Assembly: GCF_029784135.1 (NCBI RefSeq)
Contig: NC_073745.1
Location: forward strand, 58,664,784-58,728,783
Direction: 5' to 3'
Source of the DNA: Toxorhynchites rutilus septentrionalis
Taxonomy: Eukaryota; Arthropoda; Insecta; Diptera; Culicidae
Length of the DNA stretch: 64,000 bases
Shown here: piece by piece, positions 31,801-43,659 of the stretch
How positions within the stretch are numbered: position 1 is the first letter of the stretch
Layout: each line of letters opens with the position of its first letter
Made by a program: the position numbers and the translations under genes
Notes under the pieces: model-generated
Told to the model about the DNA's origin: nothing
What the model saw: the letters and a program-made list of their open reading frames with translations, nothing else
Databases searched by the model: none

Positions 31801-33085
31801 AAGGGTGTGTCACATCAAATTGCATCACGGAAAAAACGCTGTAGAAATTTAATTTTTAGGAATTATATCTTCAGCTTTCGCTTATAATCAGATAAGAGTG
31901 TATAGATCAAGTTGGCCATGCTTCACTGTAAATTTTTCGTATATTTGGAAAAATGTCGTCGAACGAAAAAGAGCGTCGTGAATTAATCCTGTGCACTCAT
32001 TTCGAGAATCCGGAGTTGTCACATCGGGACATCGGTAAGATGCTGGGAATCGTCCAATCCACGGTCAGCAGAGTACTAAAACGATACTTCGAGAACCTAA
32101 ACATCAACCGGAAGGCGAAGAACGGCAAAAATAGATGCTCCGTCAGTGAAAAAGATCACAAGCGCGTAGTTAAGCAGTTTAGACGTGATCCGAGAAGTTC
32201 GGTCCGGGATTTCGCCAATAAGCTGAATTTGTCAAGTTCATTCGTCCAGCGGACCAAGCAGCGGGAGGGCCTGCGTACATACAAGGTTCAGAAGGCTCCT
32301 AACCGCGACGAAAGGCAAAACATGGTGGGGAAGACGCGAACCCGGAAGCTGTACACCGAAATGCTGACGAAGCCGCATTGCCTGGTAATGGACGACGAAA
32401 CCTACGTCAAAGCGGACTTTCGTCAGCTGCCGGGCCTGTTGTTCTTCTCCGCAGAGGACAAATTCAGCGTTCCGGAGGAGATTCGCAAGCAGAAACTATC
32501 CAAGTTTGCCAGAAAGTACATGGTGTGGCAAGCGATCTGCTCTTGCGGAAAGCGGAGCGCCCCCTTCGTGATGACCTGCACGGTAAACGGGCAGGTTTAC
32601 CTTAAGGAGTGCCTACAGAAGCGCTTACTACCACTATTGAAGCAGCACGAGGGCCCGACCATCTTCTGGCCGGATCTCGCTTCGTGCCACTATTCAAAGG
32701 ACGTGTTGGAGTGGTACGAAGCCAACGGGGTCACCTTCGTGCCAAAGGAAATGAACCCGCCCAACGCGCCGGAGCTTCGCCCAATATTTCTGAAGCAGGC
32801 CCTCCGGAAGAACCCAAAAGTTGTCAAATCGGAGGCGGACTTCGAGAGAAAATGGATTTCTGTTCAAAAAAAAACTACAACCTGACGTTGTACAGAACCT
32901 TATGGACGGGGGTAAAGAGGAAGGTGCGGGCATACGGACTTGGGCTCGAAGTATGAATAAAAAGAAAATTCCAAAAGTTGTTTAATAGTTTTTATTTTAC
33001 TGTCTAAAATTTTCAAAAGGATCGGTCTACTGGGCGAATTTCTACAGCGTTTTTTCCGTGATGCAATTTGATGTGACACACCCTT
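31801..33085 (+). mobile_element. ITmD37E-like Tc1/mariner transposon
   Basis: Length 1285 bp, inverted ends of about 49 bp beginning 'aagggtgtgtcacatcaaat', with TA at 31799-31800 and 33086-33087. The uninterrupted site can be read in the copy at 6348 ('cgatataaacaattcctgg'), so the borders are certain. The ends are nearly identical, which suggests a recent insertion. Confidence 0.9.
31953..32956 (+). pseudogene. ITmD37E-like transposase lacking the last catalytic acid
   Basis: Open from the methionine at 31953 for 310 codons. N-terminal double helix-turn-helix ('LSHRDIGKMLGIVQSTVSRV', then 'SSVRDFANKLNLSSSFVQRT'). Catalytic core: 'CLVMDDETY' (first D) and 'TIFWPDLASCHY' (second D). In the ITmD37E family the third acid, a glutamate, lies 37 residues later within a PELRPIE-type motif; here the frame reads 'PELRPIFLKQALRKN', so a short in-frame deletion near 32790 has removed that glutamate and neighbours. 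Further on, a run of A at about 32868-32876 shifts the frame; the C-terminal piece 'VKRKVRAYGLGLE' is readable to 32956 in another frame. Motif knowledge of the family is from memory. Confidence 0.85.
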
Positions 33086-33329
33086 TAAACAATTCCTGGT
33101 GAAAATTCAAGCAAAATCTTCAAAAATCAAGATTTTTACCCTACTGTACATGTAATAGCCACTTAAACTTTACCTTAACGTTGAAAGGTTACATTTCTTC
33201 ATGAAATAAGCCATATTTGAAATATAAAAAAAATATAATCGAGTCTAAAATTGTATATAATCGAATCACATATAATCCAGTCTGTATGTAATCGAGTCTG
33301 TATATAATCGAGTCCGACCTGTATTCTAA

Positions 33330-34200
33330 TTGGAGCACCGAATCCAGAACAGTAGATCTGAAAATTTTAATTTAGAATTAGAATTCACATCGTGAACCTA
33401 TCATCGGGTTGAATTCAAAACGGGAATCTAAATTACGAATATAAACTTGAATCTGAATTTGAAATCTGAATCTAAATAAATATTCTTAATCTGCAATTTG
33501 AATAAAAGAATTTTGCTCTCAAATCACAATTTGAAACCTCAAATAAGAATTTATGAGCCGATTTATTTCCAAAATCAAAATCTAGAATTGAAATTAAGAA
33601 TTCGAAAGTGGAATCCGCATTTAAAATTTTGAGATTCTGAGTTTTTGATAAGGATTTTCAATTATAGAAATCCTCAATCCAAGTCGGGATTCTAGTGTCT
33701 ACGATAGGAAACATGAAATTACAATCAGAAACTCTAAAGTACTCTGATCCGGAAAGTTCATCCAAAGCTCGAGATTTTAAAGTTTGCAATTTAAGATTGG
33801 GATCCGTGTCTGGTATCTGTATGGTGTTGTTGCACCTAAATCTAGAATCTGAACTATGAATATGAACCTGAATGTGAGTCTTAATTTGAATTCTCAATCT
33901 CAAATTCTCTTGGGTCTGAATTCAGACACGGAATCTAAATCTAGAATTTATTCCATTATTTTTTTCCATAATTCCGTTTCTGGAATCGAGAATAGAAATC
34001 GGGAATCTAAATGTGGCGTTTTCAAACTTGTGTTTCTGAGTTTTCATTTTCTCAAATTTTATTATTCGAATTCTGAAAATAAATGTAAAATTCATCCTCA
34101 TAATTGAAAATCTCAAATCTATTGTCTGGACCTGAAATCCAAATCAAAGCCTAGAGTCTGTGATATTCTATACGAGATTGCAATCAGGAATGGGTATTCA
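33330..34200. repeat. Degenerate AATCTGAATTTGGAATC-type field, part 1
   Basis: Short words such as 'ctgaatttgaaatctgaatc', 'gaatctaaatctagaattt' and 'gggaatctaaa' recur with much divergence. Open frames at 33658-34116 on both strands are products of this composition. Confidence 0.7.
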
Positions 34201-34229
34201 AAAAAGAGGATTCATTTTCCGTTATCAAA

Positions 34230-36240
34230 GAAAAAAAGTCAAAATATAAATGAAATATGATTAAAACCAAAAGGGAAAAAATGTAAAAAAGTCAAAATAA
34301 AGAATGGTCAAAATGAAAAATATTCAAAATATAAAATGACAAAAATGAAAAACATTGTTAAAATGGGAATGAATCAAACGGTAAAATGAAAAATGGTCAA
34401 AATAGAAATAAGTTAAAAATGAAAAATGGTTAAACCAAGAAATGTTCAAAATAAAACATGATCATAAAAAATGTACAAAATGAAAAACGGTCAAATGATA
34501 AATGGTCATTGTGAAGAATGTTCAAAATGATCAAAGTGAGAGAAAAGGTTTAAATATACAAATAGTCCAAATTGAAAAAGGTTAACATTTAAAATGATCA
34601 AAATTCGGAATGATGAAATTGAAAAATGGTCAAAATAACAAAAACGAGTGATTCGAAAAAAAATCAATCTCGGTTATCGAAAAAAAGGTCAAAATAAAAA
34701 AAAATCAAAATTAAAAAAGTCAAAATAAAAATGATCAGAATGAAAAATGGTTGAAAAATGAATGATGATCAAGATGAAAAATTAAAAAAATTATCAATGA
34801 ACAATAGTCAAAATAAAAAAATGGTTGAAATTGAAAATGGACAAAAGAAAAACGGGTTAAAATAACAAATGGTTAACATTTTAAAAGTGTCAAAATGGTC
34901 GAACCGGAAATGATCGAAATAAAAAATGATCAAAATGATTAAAATCTAAAAAAGACTGTTAATCATGAAAAATGGTAAACATGGAAAGTAATCATTTCAT
35001 TTCGATTTTTTAAATCGGTTAAAATGAAAAAAATTGTCAAAATAAAAAAAATGTGAAAACGAAAGAAATGTGAAAGTGAAAAAATGGCCAAAATGAGAAA
35101 AAATGTCAAGTGAACAAAACGGAAACGAGAACTGGTCAATGCGAGAAATAATAAAATGCAAAATGATAGAAAAATAAAAATATAATAAAATATAGTTTAA
35201 TGAAAGAAATAATTAAAATGAAAAATCGTCAACATGAAAATAGGTCAAAATGGAAGATGGTTAAAATGAAAAAAAAGTCAAAATAAAACAAATATTAAAG
35301 TTTAAAAAATAAAACGAAACGAATGACCAAAATGAGAAAATGTTAAAATATGAAGAATAATCAAAATCAAAAAAAAGGTCAATATTAGAAAATGATCAAA
35401 AACCAAAGAAATGGTCAAAATAGAAAACGCAGAAGGAAAAAATAAGAATTGAAAAACGAAAAATCTAAATCTAGTAATAGAGTCTCAATCTGGAATCGGG
35501 ATTAGAAATTTGGCTTTTGGATCTGAATTTGGAATCTATAAAATAGTTCCGATTCATAAATCCAAAATGGATCAAAATGGAAAATGAAAAATAAAAAAGT
35601 ATAGAACTGAGAAACCTAAAAATGGAAATCTAAATCTAAGTACTCAATCTGGAATCGAGATAACGAGAAAGACGAGAAATTTTCAAAATAAATAATGGTC
35701 AAAACAAACATTGGTTAAAATATAAAATGGACAAAAGAAAAAAAGGGTTAACATAAAAAATGGTTGTCGTTTTCAAAGTGTCACAATAATCGAAATGAAA
35801 AATGGTCGAAATAAAAAATTATCAAAAAAAATAGTTTCTTCAATAAAAAATTGTTAAAAATAAAAAAAAACTGTTCAAAAAGAAAAATGGTCTATATGGA
35901 AAGTAATCATTTTATTTCGATTTCTAAAATGAAAACAAAAATGTCAAAACAAAACAAAATCGTCAAAATGAGAAAATGTAAAAACCGTGAAACGGTCAAA
36001 ATGAGTAAAGTTATCAAGCGAAAAAAACCGAAACGAAACAAACAGTCAAAATGAAAAATGAGAACTATTCAAAATAGTAAAAATGCAAAATGATAAAAAT
36101 ATGAAATTACAAAAAAATTATTAAAATGAAAAATAGTCAATATGAAAATAGGTCAAAACGGAAAATGGTTAAAATAAAAAAAATCAAAATGAAAAAAAAA
36201 ATTATTTTGAATTTTCTATATTCACCATTTTGATATTTTT
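34230..36240. repeat. GGTCAAAATGAAAAAT-type minisatellite field
   Basis: The plus strand carries 'aaaatggtcaaaatgaaaaa'-like words for about 2 kb, the reverse complement of the words at 8880-12124. Two sub-blocks (35460-35660 and from 36280) return to the AATCTGGAATC type, and 'atcattttatttcgatttct' or close variants appear twice (34993 and 35907), evidence for a long duplicated unit of about 0.9 kb. Confidence 0.8.
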
Positions 36241-36279
36241 TTTTAGTTTTGATATTTTTTAAATTTTTTGTATTTTTCA

Positions 36280-37191
36280 TTTCAAGGAAAAATCTAAATC
36301 TTAATATAGATTCTCAATCTGGAATCGGGATCAGAAATTTGGCTCTTGGAACTGAAGATTGCCCATTTCGCAATTTTGAGATTCTGAGTTTTGAACGCGA
36401 AGTCTACATTCTAAAATTGAATGTGGAATCCTCGTTTTTGTGTTCTAAATCGTGATTATGGAATTTGGAATCCATCGACTGAATCTGGATGCTCAAACCA
36501 AGTATGGAATCTAAAATATATGGTATGATACATGGGATTCCAATCAGGGATGAGTATTTGGAATCTAAATCCAAACTCAGGATACAATACATTTACTAAA
36601 AAATTATCAATCCGATTTCTGGAATTTGTAATCTAGAGGCTGTAATTTTAATACAAGAATCAGTGCTGGCATGCCGGAATTTAAGCATGGAGTGTTTTTT
36701 AAGCATGGAGTGTTTTTTTATTTAAAATCTTAATCCGGCACTTTAAAATGGAATCAGAATACATAATCTGTATCTTGACCCTTAAATCGAACTTCGGAGC
36801 TTAAATTTCTGTCAGGAATGTACAATTTGGAATTGGATTAGGACATCCTAATTTGTTATCCAGAATTTCGTAATATAAGTTTTGAATACAAGCAAATAAT
36901 TCCGAAAATACATATCTAGATTGTGGAATTTGGATTTTCTATGTTGTATATAAATGTATCATGTTCTTTGTAAATCAAACCATGATCTGAGCTTGGAATA
37001 TTTAAGTCGGGTATTGATAGTTAAAATAACTATAATTAAAATTAGGAACTAAAACGTAATTTAGTAATTTGAGCTCGTATCTGAAATCAAATCGATTCAA
37101 GAACAATTTGAATCCGCTTCTGAAGTTTAAAACTTGTACATCTGAGGCATGTTTAGAGGTCGGAATCCATCATCAAAATTTGGATTCTTTA
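36280..37191. repeat. Degenerate AATCTGAATTTGGAATC-type field, part 2
   Basis: Continues part 1 after the minisatellite, with 'tcaatctggaatcgggatca' also present near 35490 and 35650. It resumes after the retroposon at 38239-38420. Confidence 0.65.
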
Positions 37192-38238
37192 TTATATAAG
37201 TTTGGAGTCAGAATCCATTAGCATTAGCATTAGCATTAGCATTAGCATTGAGCAAGTTGCACAATATCGTAGGTGGTACGAATTCAGAACTGTTATGTTA
37301 AAAACTAGCCTCCATCCGTTGCTGATGATTAGTAATATCTCTTAGATGAAGACATGTTTTCTCCAACAGTTAAGAATTGTCCTGGCCACGTTCTTGCAAC
37401 TGCTAAGGAAAAGGGAAGGAATGTTAGTTCAACATTTACTTAAGAGAGATGCAGAGAACTCTACGACCTCTCATAAATGTCACGGGAATTCAGGGATGTG
37501 TTAGTAGGGAAGGTAAGCCATAGGATACACTCAGCCGGTGTTACTGGCAAAGCTTGTTATTACTGATAATCTAGCGGTATTTAATAATTATTTTACTTTA
37601 ATATTACTATTACTATTACTATTACTATTACTATTACTATTACTATTACTATTACTATTACTATTACTATTACTATTACTATTACTATTACTATTACTAT
37701 TACTATTACTATTACTATTACTATTACTATTACTATTACTATTACTATTACTATTACTATTACTATTACTATTACTATTACTATTACTATTACTATTACT
37801 ATCACTATCACTATTACTTGATGCAAGTGGTATCTGTTGGAAGAATTGGTTAATAAAATTATATAAAACTAAATTGTAGAATGATAAATGGATTCCGGCC
37901 TTCCGATCGTCATTTGTAGCTGTATGGAAAGAATTATTTTGAGAGATTGTGATTGATGTGAATTATTGATTAAGGAGAGCATCAGTTTCAACTTCAACTA
38001 TTAGTTTCCTCTACAACTCTTCGCCATAACAACTATATGTTCGGTCTGATGTGCTAGAGACAGGTTCACAAAATGTACATAAATTGTATTTGAGCCCTAC
38101 TGACAGTTCATATGTTGACACTATCGCACCTCAACCAGTATGATAGGCATGAACGACGACGACGACAAGACATGATATAAATGAAGCAAGCCAATCGTTG
38201 TCACATTAGTAGTTATATAAGTTTGGAGTCAGAATCCA
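37192..38238 (-). mobile_element. 995-bp non-coding retroposon with 26-bp target duplication
   Basis: A perfect 26-bp direct repeat (starting 'ttatataagtttggagtcag') lies at 37192-37217 and 38213-38238. The enclosed 37218-38212 starts with five 'ttagca' units, which on the minus strand would be a (TGCTAA)n 3' tail, typical of elements moved by a LINE. The surrounding AATCTGGAATC field resumes directly after the second repeat. No protein is encoded; the interior holds the hexamer array. Family unknown. Confidence 0.75.
37601..37817. repeat. (TATTAC)n microsatellite, about 36 units
   Basis: Uninterrupted 6-bp repeat of 'attact' across about 200 bp, with two 'atcact' variants at the right end. 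It lies inside the retroposon. It creates long poly-leucine or isoleucine-valine frames that are not genes. Confidence 0.95.
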
Positions 38239-38817
38239 CAACCTAAAATAATTGGATCAAAGTAGAGCTGGGATTTTAGCATTTTAAATATAGATATGAA
38301 AAACTAATTCGCAATTTAACCAGCAATCCGTATCCGTAATCTGGAGCAGCAGCAATATGAAATTGAAATCAGGGATTTGGAATATGAAATGTGGAATCTT
38401 AAATCTAGACTTTTTTTTAAATCCAGAATATTATTTCTTTTTCTTGAATGGAACTAAAGCTCTTAGAAAAAGAATCACCTGGTCAACGCATTTTTATTTA
38501 ATTTTTGTATTTGTTTCGGTAGAGGTTAATCACGCCTAACTTGCTCGTATTTTGAGAGACAAGTTCAACGCTAAATGTGTGCTAGGGCTAGTCAGAATAA
38601 ATTTATTCGGCGTAAAAAGATCCCACTGAACAGGAATTAAACTTTGGCATCCACTAGGATGTGTAACGTTGTCTACTTGGTAAGCGAGAATATGAAACCA
38701 GGAATCTGAATCTGGATAATGAATTTTTTTTTGAACAGAATTTCGATAGAACAAGTGTATGGTATTGGTTGCAAGATTTCATTTTATTATTCAATAAAAT
38801 AATCATTTGTTCAAAAA

Positions 38818-40268
38818 AGTTAGTGTTAAAAAAAATAGCAGTACTTCTGTCAACACTAGGAAAACATGATTAAAATGATGAAAGATTTCGAAGTTGTTCT
38901 GTAACATGATTATCCACCTTAGTACTTTGTAGCGTAGTCCTTGTTCTTAGTAACAGCAGCACACCGTTTCGGCATAGAGTCCACAAGTGCTTGGCAGCGA
39001 GAATCAGATATTGCAGCCCACGAATCATGAATTACAGACCATAATTCTTCCACATTTTTTGGTCTGGCTTCAGAAACAGCGTATTTGACATCTCCCCACA
39101 GATTTTCAATAGGGTTTAGGTCTGGAGACTGCGCTGGCCACTCCATAACCTCAACATTCTTCTCCTTAAACCACGCCTTAGCACGTTTGCTCGTGTGTTT
39201 AGGATCGTTGTCCTGCTACATCACCCATTTTAGTGGCATTTCCTCCTCAGCATAATGTAACATAACCTCACTGAGTATCTTGAAGTAGCCATGTTGATCC
39301 ATGATGCCTGGTATGCGATAAACTGGCCCGACACCGTTGTACGAAAAACTTCCCCATATCATAATTTTTGCTCCGCCGTGCTTTACTGTCTTAACCGTGT
39401 ACTGCGGTTGATATTCCGTATTGCGTGGACGTCTCACATACTGACGACGACCTTTTGACCCAAACAAAACTATTTTGGACTCATCCGTCCACAAAACATT
39501 ACGCCATTTTTCTTTCGGCCAATCGATATGTATTTTAGCAAATTTGAGGCGATTCGAAACATGACGTTTTGTCAACAATGGTACTTTCCAAGGACTACGT
39601 GCGTATAGTTTGGCTTCCGTCAATCGTCGTCTGACTGTAACAGTGCTCACAGTTAGGTCTAGTTCATCTTTGATCTCATTAGAAGACAAAGTTGGATCAG
39701 TCCGTGACATATTGATGGTTCTTCGATCAATTCTTTCAGAAGTGCAACGTTTCCGGCCACGAGTTTCCAACTTGTCTTTCCATTTCAAAGCATTGCTTAT
39801 CGTTTTGGCCGAGTACCCCACTGTTTGCTGTACTTGTCTGTAAGTTTTGCCTTGATTTATCAACGTTTTGATAAAATTGCGCTACTCCTCAGAGCAATGT
39901 TTTCCGCGACCCATTTTCTGCAATACAAACAAAACAAACATATTTTCTTGCACATATCTTAGTTTTATATATACTTACCGACTAACAAAATAGCAAAACT
40001 TGTATAAAACTCCGAATGGAAACAAACTTTGTTTGAAATCGTTTTTCGCTACTATTATTTTGAACAACGCGAAACGGACTCAGCCGGAAGTGTCAAATGA
40101 AATATACACTGGACGAAATTGTATTGCTATAAACAATATGGGTTTTGAACGGGTGATGACACCTTTATATATTCATATGATTAGTTGATAACATCAACCA
40201 TCCATACATGAATAGTAATAATAATATAGAAATAGCATTAGGCGCTGCTATTATTTTGAACACAACTG
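38818..40268 (-). mobile_element. Tc1-like element with IR/DR ends, degraded
   Basis: The right end on the minus strand reads 'cagttgtgttcaaaataata' from 40268 next to TA (40269-40270); the left end near 38818 has a diverged match ('gttagtgttaaaaaaaatag'). A second copy of the word, 'ctattattttgaac', lies inside the right end at about 40050-40064, the direct-repeat-within-inverted-repeat layout known from Tc1 elements. Confidence 0.75.
38919..39914 (-). pseudogene. Tc1 transposase relic (DD34E) with two stops
   Basis: The start at 39914 gives 'MGRGKHCSEE' followed by a stop, then a long open part (39863 to 39216) with two helix-turn-helix regions, 'WTDESKIVLFG' (first D) and 'IMIWGSFSYNGVGPVY'. 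A TAG in place of a CAG codon near 39215 precedes 'QDNDPKHTSK' (second D) and 'WPAQSPDLNPIENLWGD' (third position E, DD34E spacing), and the frame ends naturally at 38919. Apart from the two stops the protein is near full length, so the inactivation looks moderately recent. Confidence 0.9.
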
Positions 40269-40279
40269 TATGTCTCTAC

Positions 40280-42560
40280 TTTAGAAATAAATATAGTCAC
40301 TAATCATTGTTCTCCTTTTTCTTTTCAGGTATGTTGACGGAATTTTCGGGAGTGTGTCTACCGGAGCATCGTGGTAATATACACATCAATCAAAAGCTCA
40401 TCTGAAAATAATTCAACAAGTCTGCTATCCGGTTCCACATTCAGTGCACAAACTGGCATAAATCGTTCTTCGTCCGGTGGCTAAAAGTCTCATCGCCCAA
40501 ACCGAACAAGGAAAGATTCAAACCTGCTGCAAAAACAAAATGCTCACTTCGGATGCAAAACATAAATATGAATGTTAGTTCCATTACACACATCCACCCC
40601 GTAACGCGTTGAACATCCTCGGTGCAACACTCCAAGCTCAGGCGGTATGAGCGCTGGTGGAATGATTTTCTTTCTCAATTTTTTTTCCAAAACAAAAAAA
40701 TATCCAAACTTTCAAAGAAAGGAAATAATCTTTGCAGGGGACTATCATCGATGGCCGGCGAAACAAAAACCGACTCGCACCAAAACAACAACAACGAAAG
40801 AAGAAACTACTTTTTGGGAGCACCTGGCGTTTGTTCCTTTTCACTTAGCCTTGTATTCCCTTTTGACCCTCTTCTCGTTCGTCTCGTTTTAGTCCGCGAT
40901 CGAGCCTGATTTTAAGCTACTTTAAAAAAGTACAAAACCGAGAGAAAGAAAACTCTGCACTTTGTTCGAGAAGAGAGAGAGAAAGAAACCTTTCGGAGGA
41001 GTTGTAGGTTGTGTTGTAGGTTGCTGTTCGGCTCTCGTTTTTTGTTTCTACCATCAAACCATCAAATGCGTATCTTCTACCTCCGTGTGACCCCGAGAAG
41101 TTTGCAGCTGTCGTTGTTGTCTTCAATGACGGGAACCAGTAGGAGAAAAAAAACCTTTTTTGGCTATTTTTTTCTCCCTGACACTCTTTCGAAAATTGTT
41201 AAGACCCGTTTTGGGCTTTTTTTACATTATTATTTTGTTTGGTTTGCAGCTTTGCAAGCTATTCATCGAAACCCGTTGATGGGTTTCCAAAATTAAGATC
41301 ATCCGTGACAGCGTCCACTGAAGTCGGTGATTAAGGGGAGGGGACAGGAAAAGGTTCATTGCAGGGTGTTTCCTGCCCACGCACGACTCGCGGCGTGCGT
41401 ATTGTGAGTCATAGATTTGGAAGACATACTGCTTGATGCGTTTCCTCCATACGATAAGAGTCTTGTCATCGCAATTAGTTTGACAGAACTTCGAACCAAA
41501 ACTATTAGACACGCTTTCGGCGGCGGTTACACATGCAGATAATATCGACAAAACATGTTGCATGCAGTCTTGTTGTTCCCCGGCGGAAACAGAAAGAAAG
41601 CATATCACTATTGCCACCACCCACCCACGAAGCCAAACGGCAATTAGGGCGCAGCGATTTTCAGTGTCGGGGACGAATGTCACCGACGACATCTATCCGG
41701 ACGATGATCGACGGGGACAGACAGCAAAAATGTGTGACATTCGTTTGTGCATCGGTGACATAGATACTTCTTTCCTCCCAACGCCCCGAAACGGACTCGA
41801 GGTCATCCAACTGTTACAATCTCACTGTCAATGGCATCTCATGTCCTGTGTCGGTCATTTGTATGTTTGTTTATTTGTTTGCATATTCTCCCTGTTGGTG
41901 GGTGCCTTTTTGATGTTTCTGCCGACAATTTATCATCGGAGCAATCGATCCGCTCGAAGCGCTCATCCCCTGCAAGTGTAGTCCACTGTCTGAAAGCGGT
42001 CAAACACGATGACAAATATTTGCCTATCAGCACACACACACACACAGATTGAACACGGCCGGAAAATGATATATCGATTGTACAGTGCAAGATCCGTCGA
42101 TTCAATGAAATCACAGCCAACGAAATTTGGTGCCTCACGTGTTCCGGCGAATACGCGATAAACCAGTTACCTCTAATCAGATAGTAACGAGAATGAGAAT
42201 TGGTAAACGTGGCCAGTAGTAGCAGCTCAGGAAATCCTTATTTGCCGTGATTGAATCTGAAACCGGGAAGAAAAACGAAAGCAACAACCGGAAGCACGAA
42301 TTTCTCCGCCGCAGGGATACAGTGAAAAATTGCTTCATCCTTCCGCGGTCGGTTCATCCAAACGGAGGAAAAGAGTAACTACGGAAGGCGAGACCCTCAA
42401 GCAACAACAGCACATACGTAAAACTGCGTGGGCAGAGTTTCCTTTTCGTTTCCGTGTTATTTCCAATTGATACAATGTTCGAAAGCGAGGCAACGACACA
42501 ACGTATTATAAAATCTAGGTTCTACAGGAGCATTATAGGAATCAATGAAAGCTGGTTGAT
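40280..42560. other. Unique-looking island 3
   Basis: GC-richer stretch without repeats shared in the window. Overlapping frames on both strands (41562-41981 plus, 41222-41692 minus, 40622-40909 plus) have no recognised domains; both strands are open, as expected from composition. A (CA)n run lies at about 42032-42047. The site at 40328/40329 is near its left edge. Confidence 0.4.
40307..40335 (+). promoter_or_regulatory. Candidate recursive-splicing ratchet point 3
   Basis: 'tgttctcctttttcttttca' gives a nearly pure pyrimidine tract ending in CAG (AG at 40327-40328), followed directly by 'gtatgt' at 40329-40334, a good insect 5' splice site. Same zero-length-exon layout as at 4758-4765. Confidence 0.45.
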
Positions 42561-42669
42561 AAGGCTAATTAGATTTGCTATTAAATTAGTTGGCAAAAAA
42601 TTGTGTTAGTCCACAAAATTTTTGAAAAAATATGAAAATAAATTATTTTTTCATTTCTTTCCTATATTC

Positions 42670-43657
42670 AACCATTCCATGCCAAACCGATATAGTGGTT
42701 CTCAGATTTTCGGCCAAATCATTATTTTTATTTTTTCATTGGAGTACCCATTTCCATTTTAGGATGGTCCAAAAAATCATTTTTTTCCACTTTTTCTCAA
42801 TTTTTTTTTCAATCAGCTAGTCTTTTAATAAAAAATACCCGCAAAATAAATGGATTCTATTTTCGTAATTATTGTTTGTAGTCGTTTTTTGTTGTTTTCG
42901 TGGCTTTAGAGTAGAGGGTGCTATATTTTTTATATTTTTTTCTTGAAAGCTGAGAATTTTTTACATAACATATCTCGATATCAATGATGCTATTTTTTGT
43001 TTTTGAGATATGATTTTTCCGGAAATCCGAAAAATTATTTTCCTCTTTCATCCAAGAACGACTTTTTGCAAAAAAAAAATCATAACATTTGAACTACTGA
43101 ACCGATTCAGATGGTCGCCATATTACATTGAAGCCAATGAGCTAACCTTCTTTGAAAAAATATCAAACTTGCGGGAAGATTGGATTCGCATAGGTCTAGT
43201 CTAGTCACATAGGAATATTGAACGAATACTTAAAACATGTTACATTTACAAAATAATAACTCCAAAACGAAAAATAACGGCTCTATGATTCCCGTCTATA
43301 TTATGTAAAGCTTTCAGCTTTCCAGAAAAAATGTTAAAATATATAGCGTCCTCTATCTTTAACCGAGAAAACTACAAAAAAGGAAAAATCCAAAATCCGA
43401 ATGATATTTTTTCAAAGAAAACTCATTGGCTTCAATTTGATATATCGATCATCTAATTCGGTTCAGTGGTTCAAAAGTTATGAATTTTTGAAAAAAGTCG
43501 TTTTTGGGAAAATTGATTTTTCGACCACCCTAAAATAGAAATGGGCACCCTAATAAAAAAAAAAAAAAAAATGGGCTAATGTTTTGCGATAGAGAACAAA
43601 ATTACCAATTTTGATGAAAATCTGACAACATATACATCGGTTTGGCATTGAATGGTT
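42670..43657. mobile_element. TIR family member A (ends AACCATTCCATGCCAAACCG)
   Basis: The left end 'aaccattccatgccaaaccg' then 'atatagtgg' pairs with the right end 'cggtttggcattgaatggtt' at 43638-43657. Inside are long poly-T and poly-A runs and phrases such as 'gaaccgattcaga' and 'caccctaaaatagaaatggg' in both orientations. No ORF. TSD not clear. Confidence 0.65.
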
Positions 43658-43659
43658 GT

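Larger units (their letters stand above)
31185..33321. mobile_element. Pogo-like non-autonomous element (copy 2)
   Basis: The left end 'cagagcggactcgattatat' and right end 'ataatcgagtccgacctg' are flanked by TA at 31183-31184 and 33322-33323. Right subterminal 'tataatcgag' or 'tataatccag' motifs occur about every 20 bp. Removing the ITmD37E-like insertion leaves about 850 bp, collinear with 6348-7642. No own transposase is encoded. Confidence 0.8.

Noticed and set aside
37538..37879. 113-residue poly-leucine frame and isoleucine-valine frame on the other strand
   Set aside because: Both are translations of the TATTAC hexamer array; no other coding signal.
41222..41981. Frames of 139 and 156 residues on opposite strands in island 3
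   Set aside because: They overlap fully, have no recognised domain, and island composition explains open frames on both strands.
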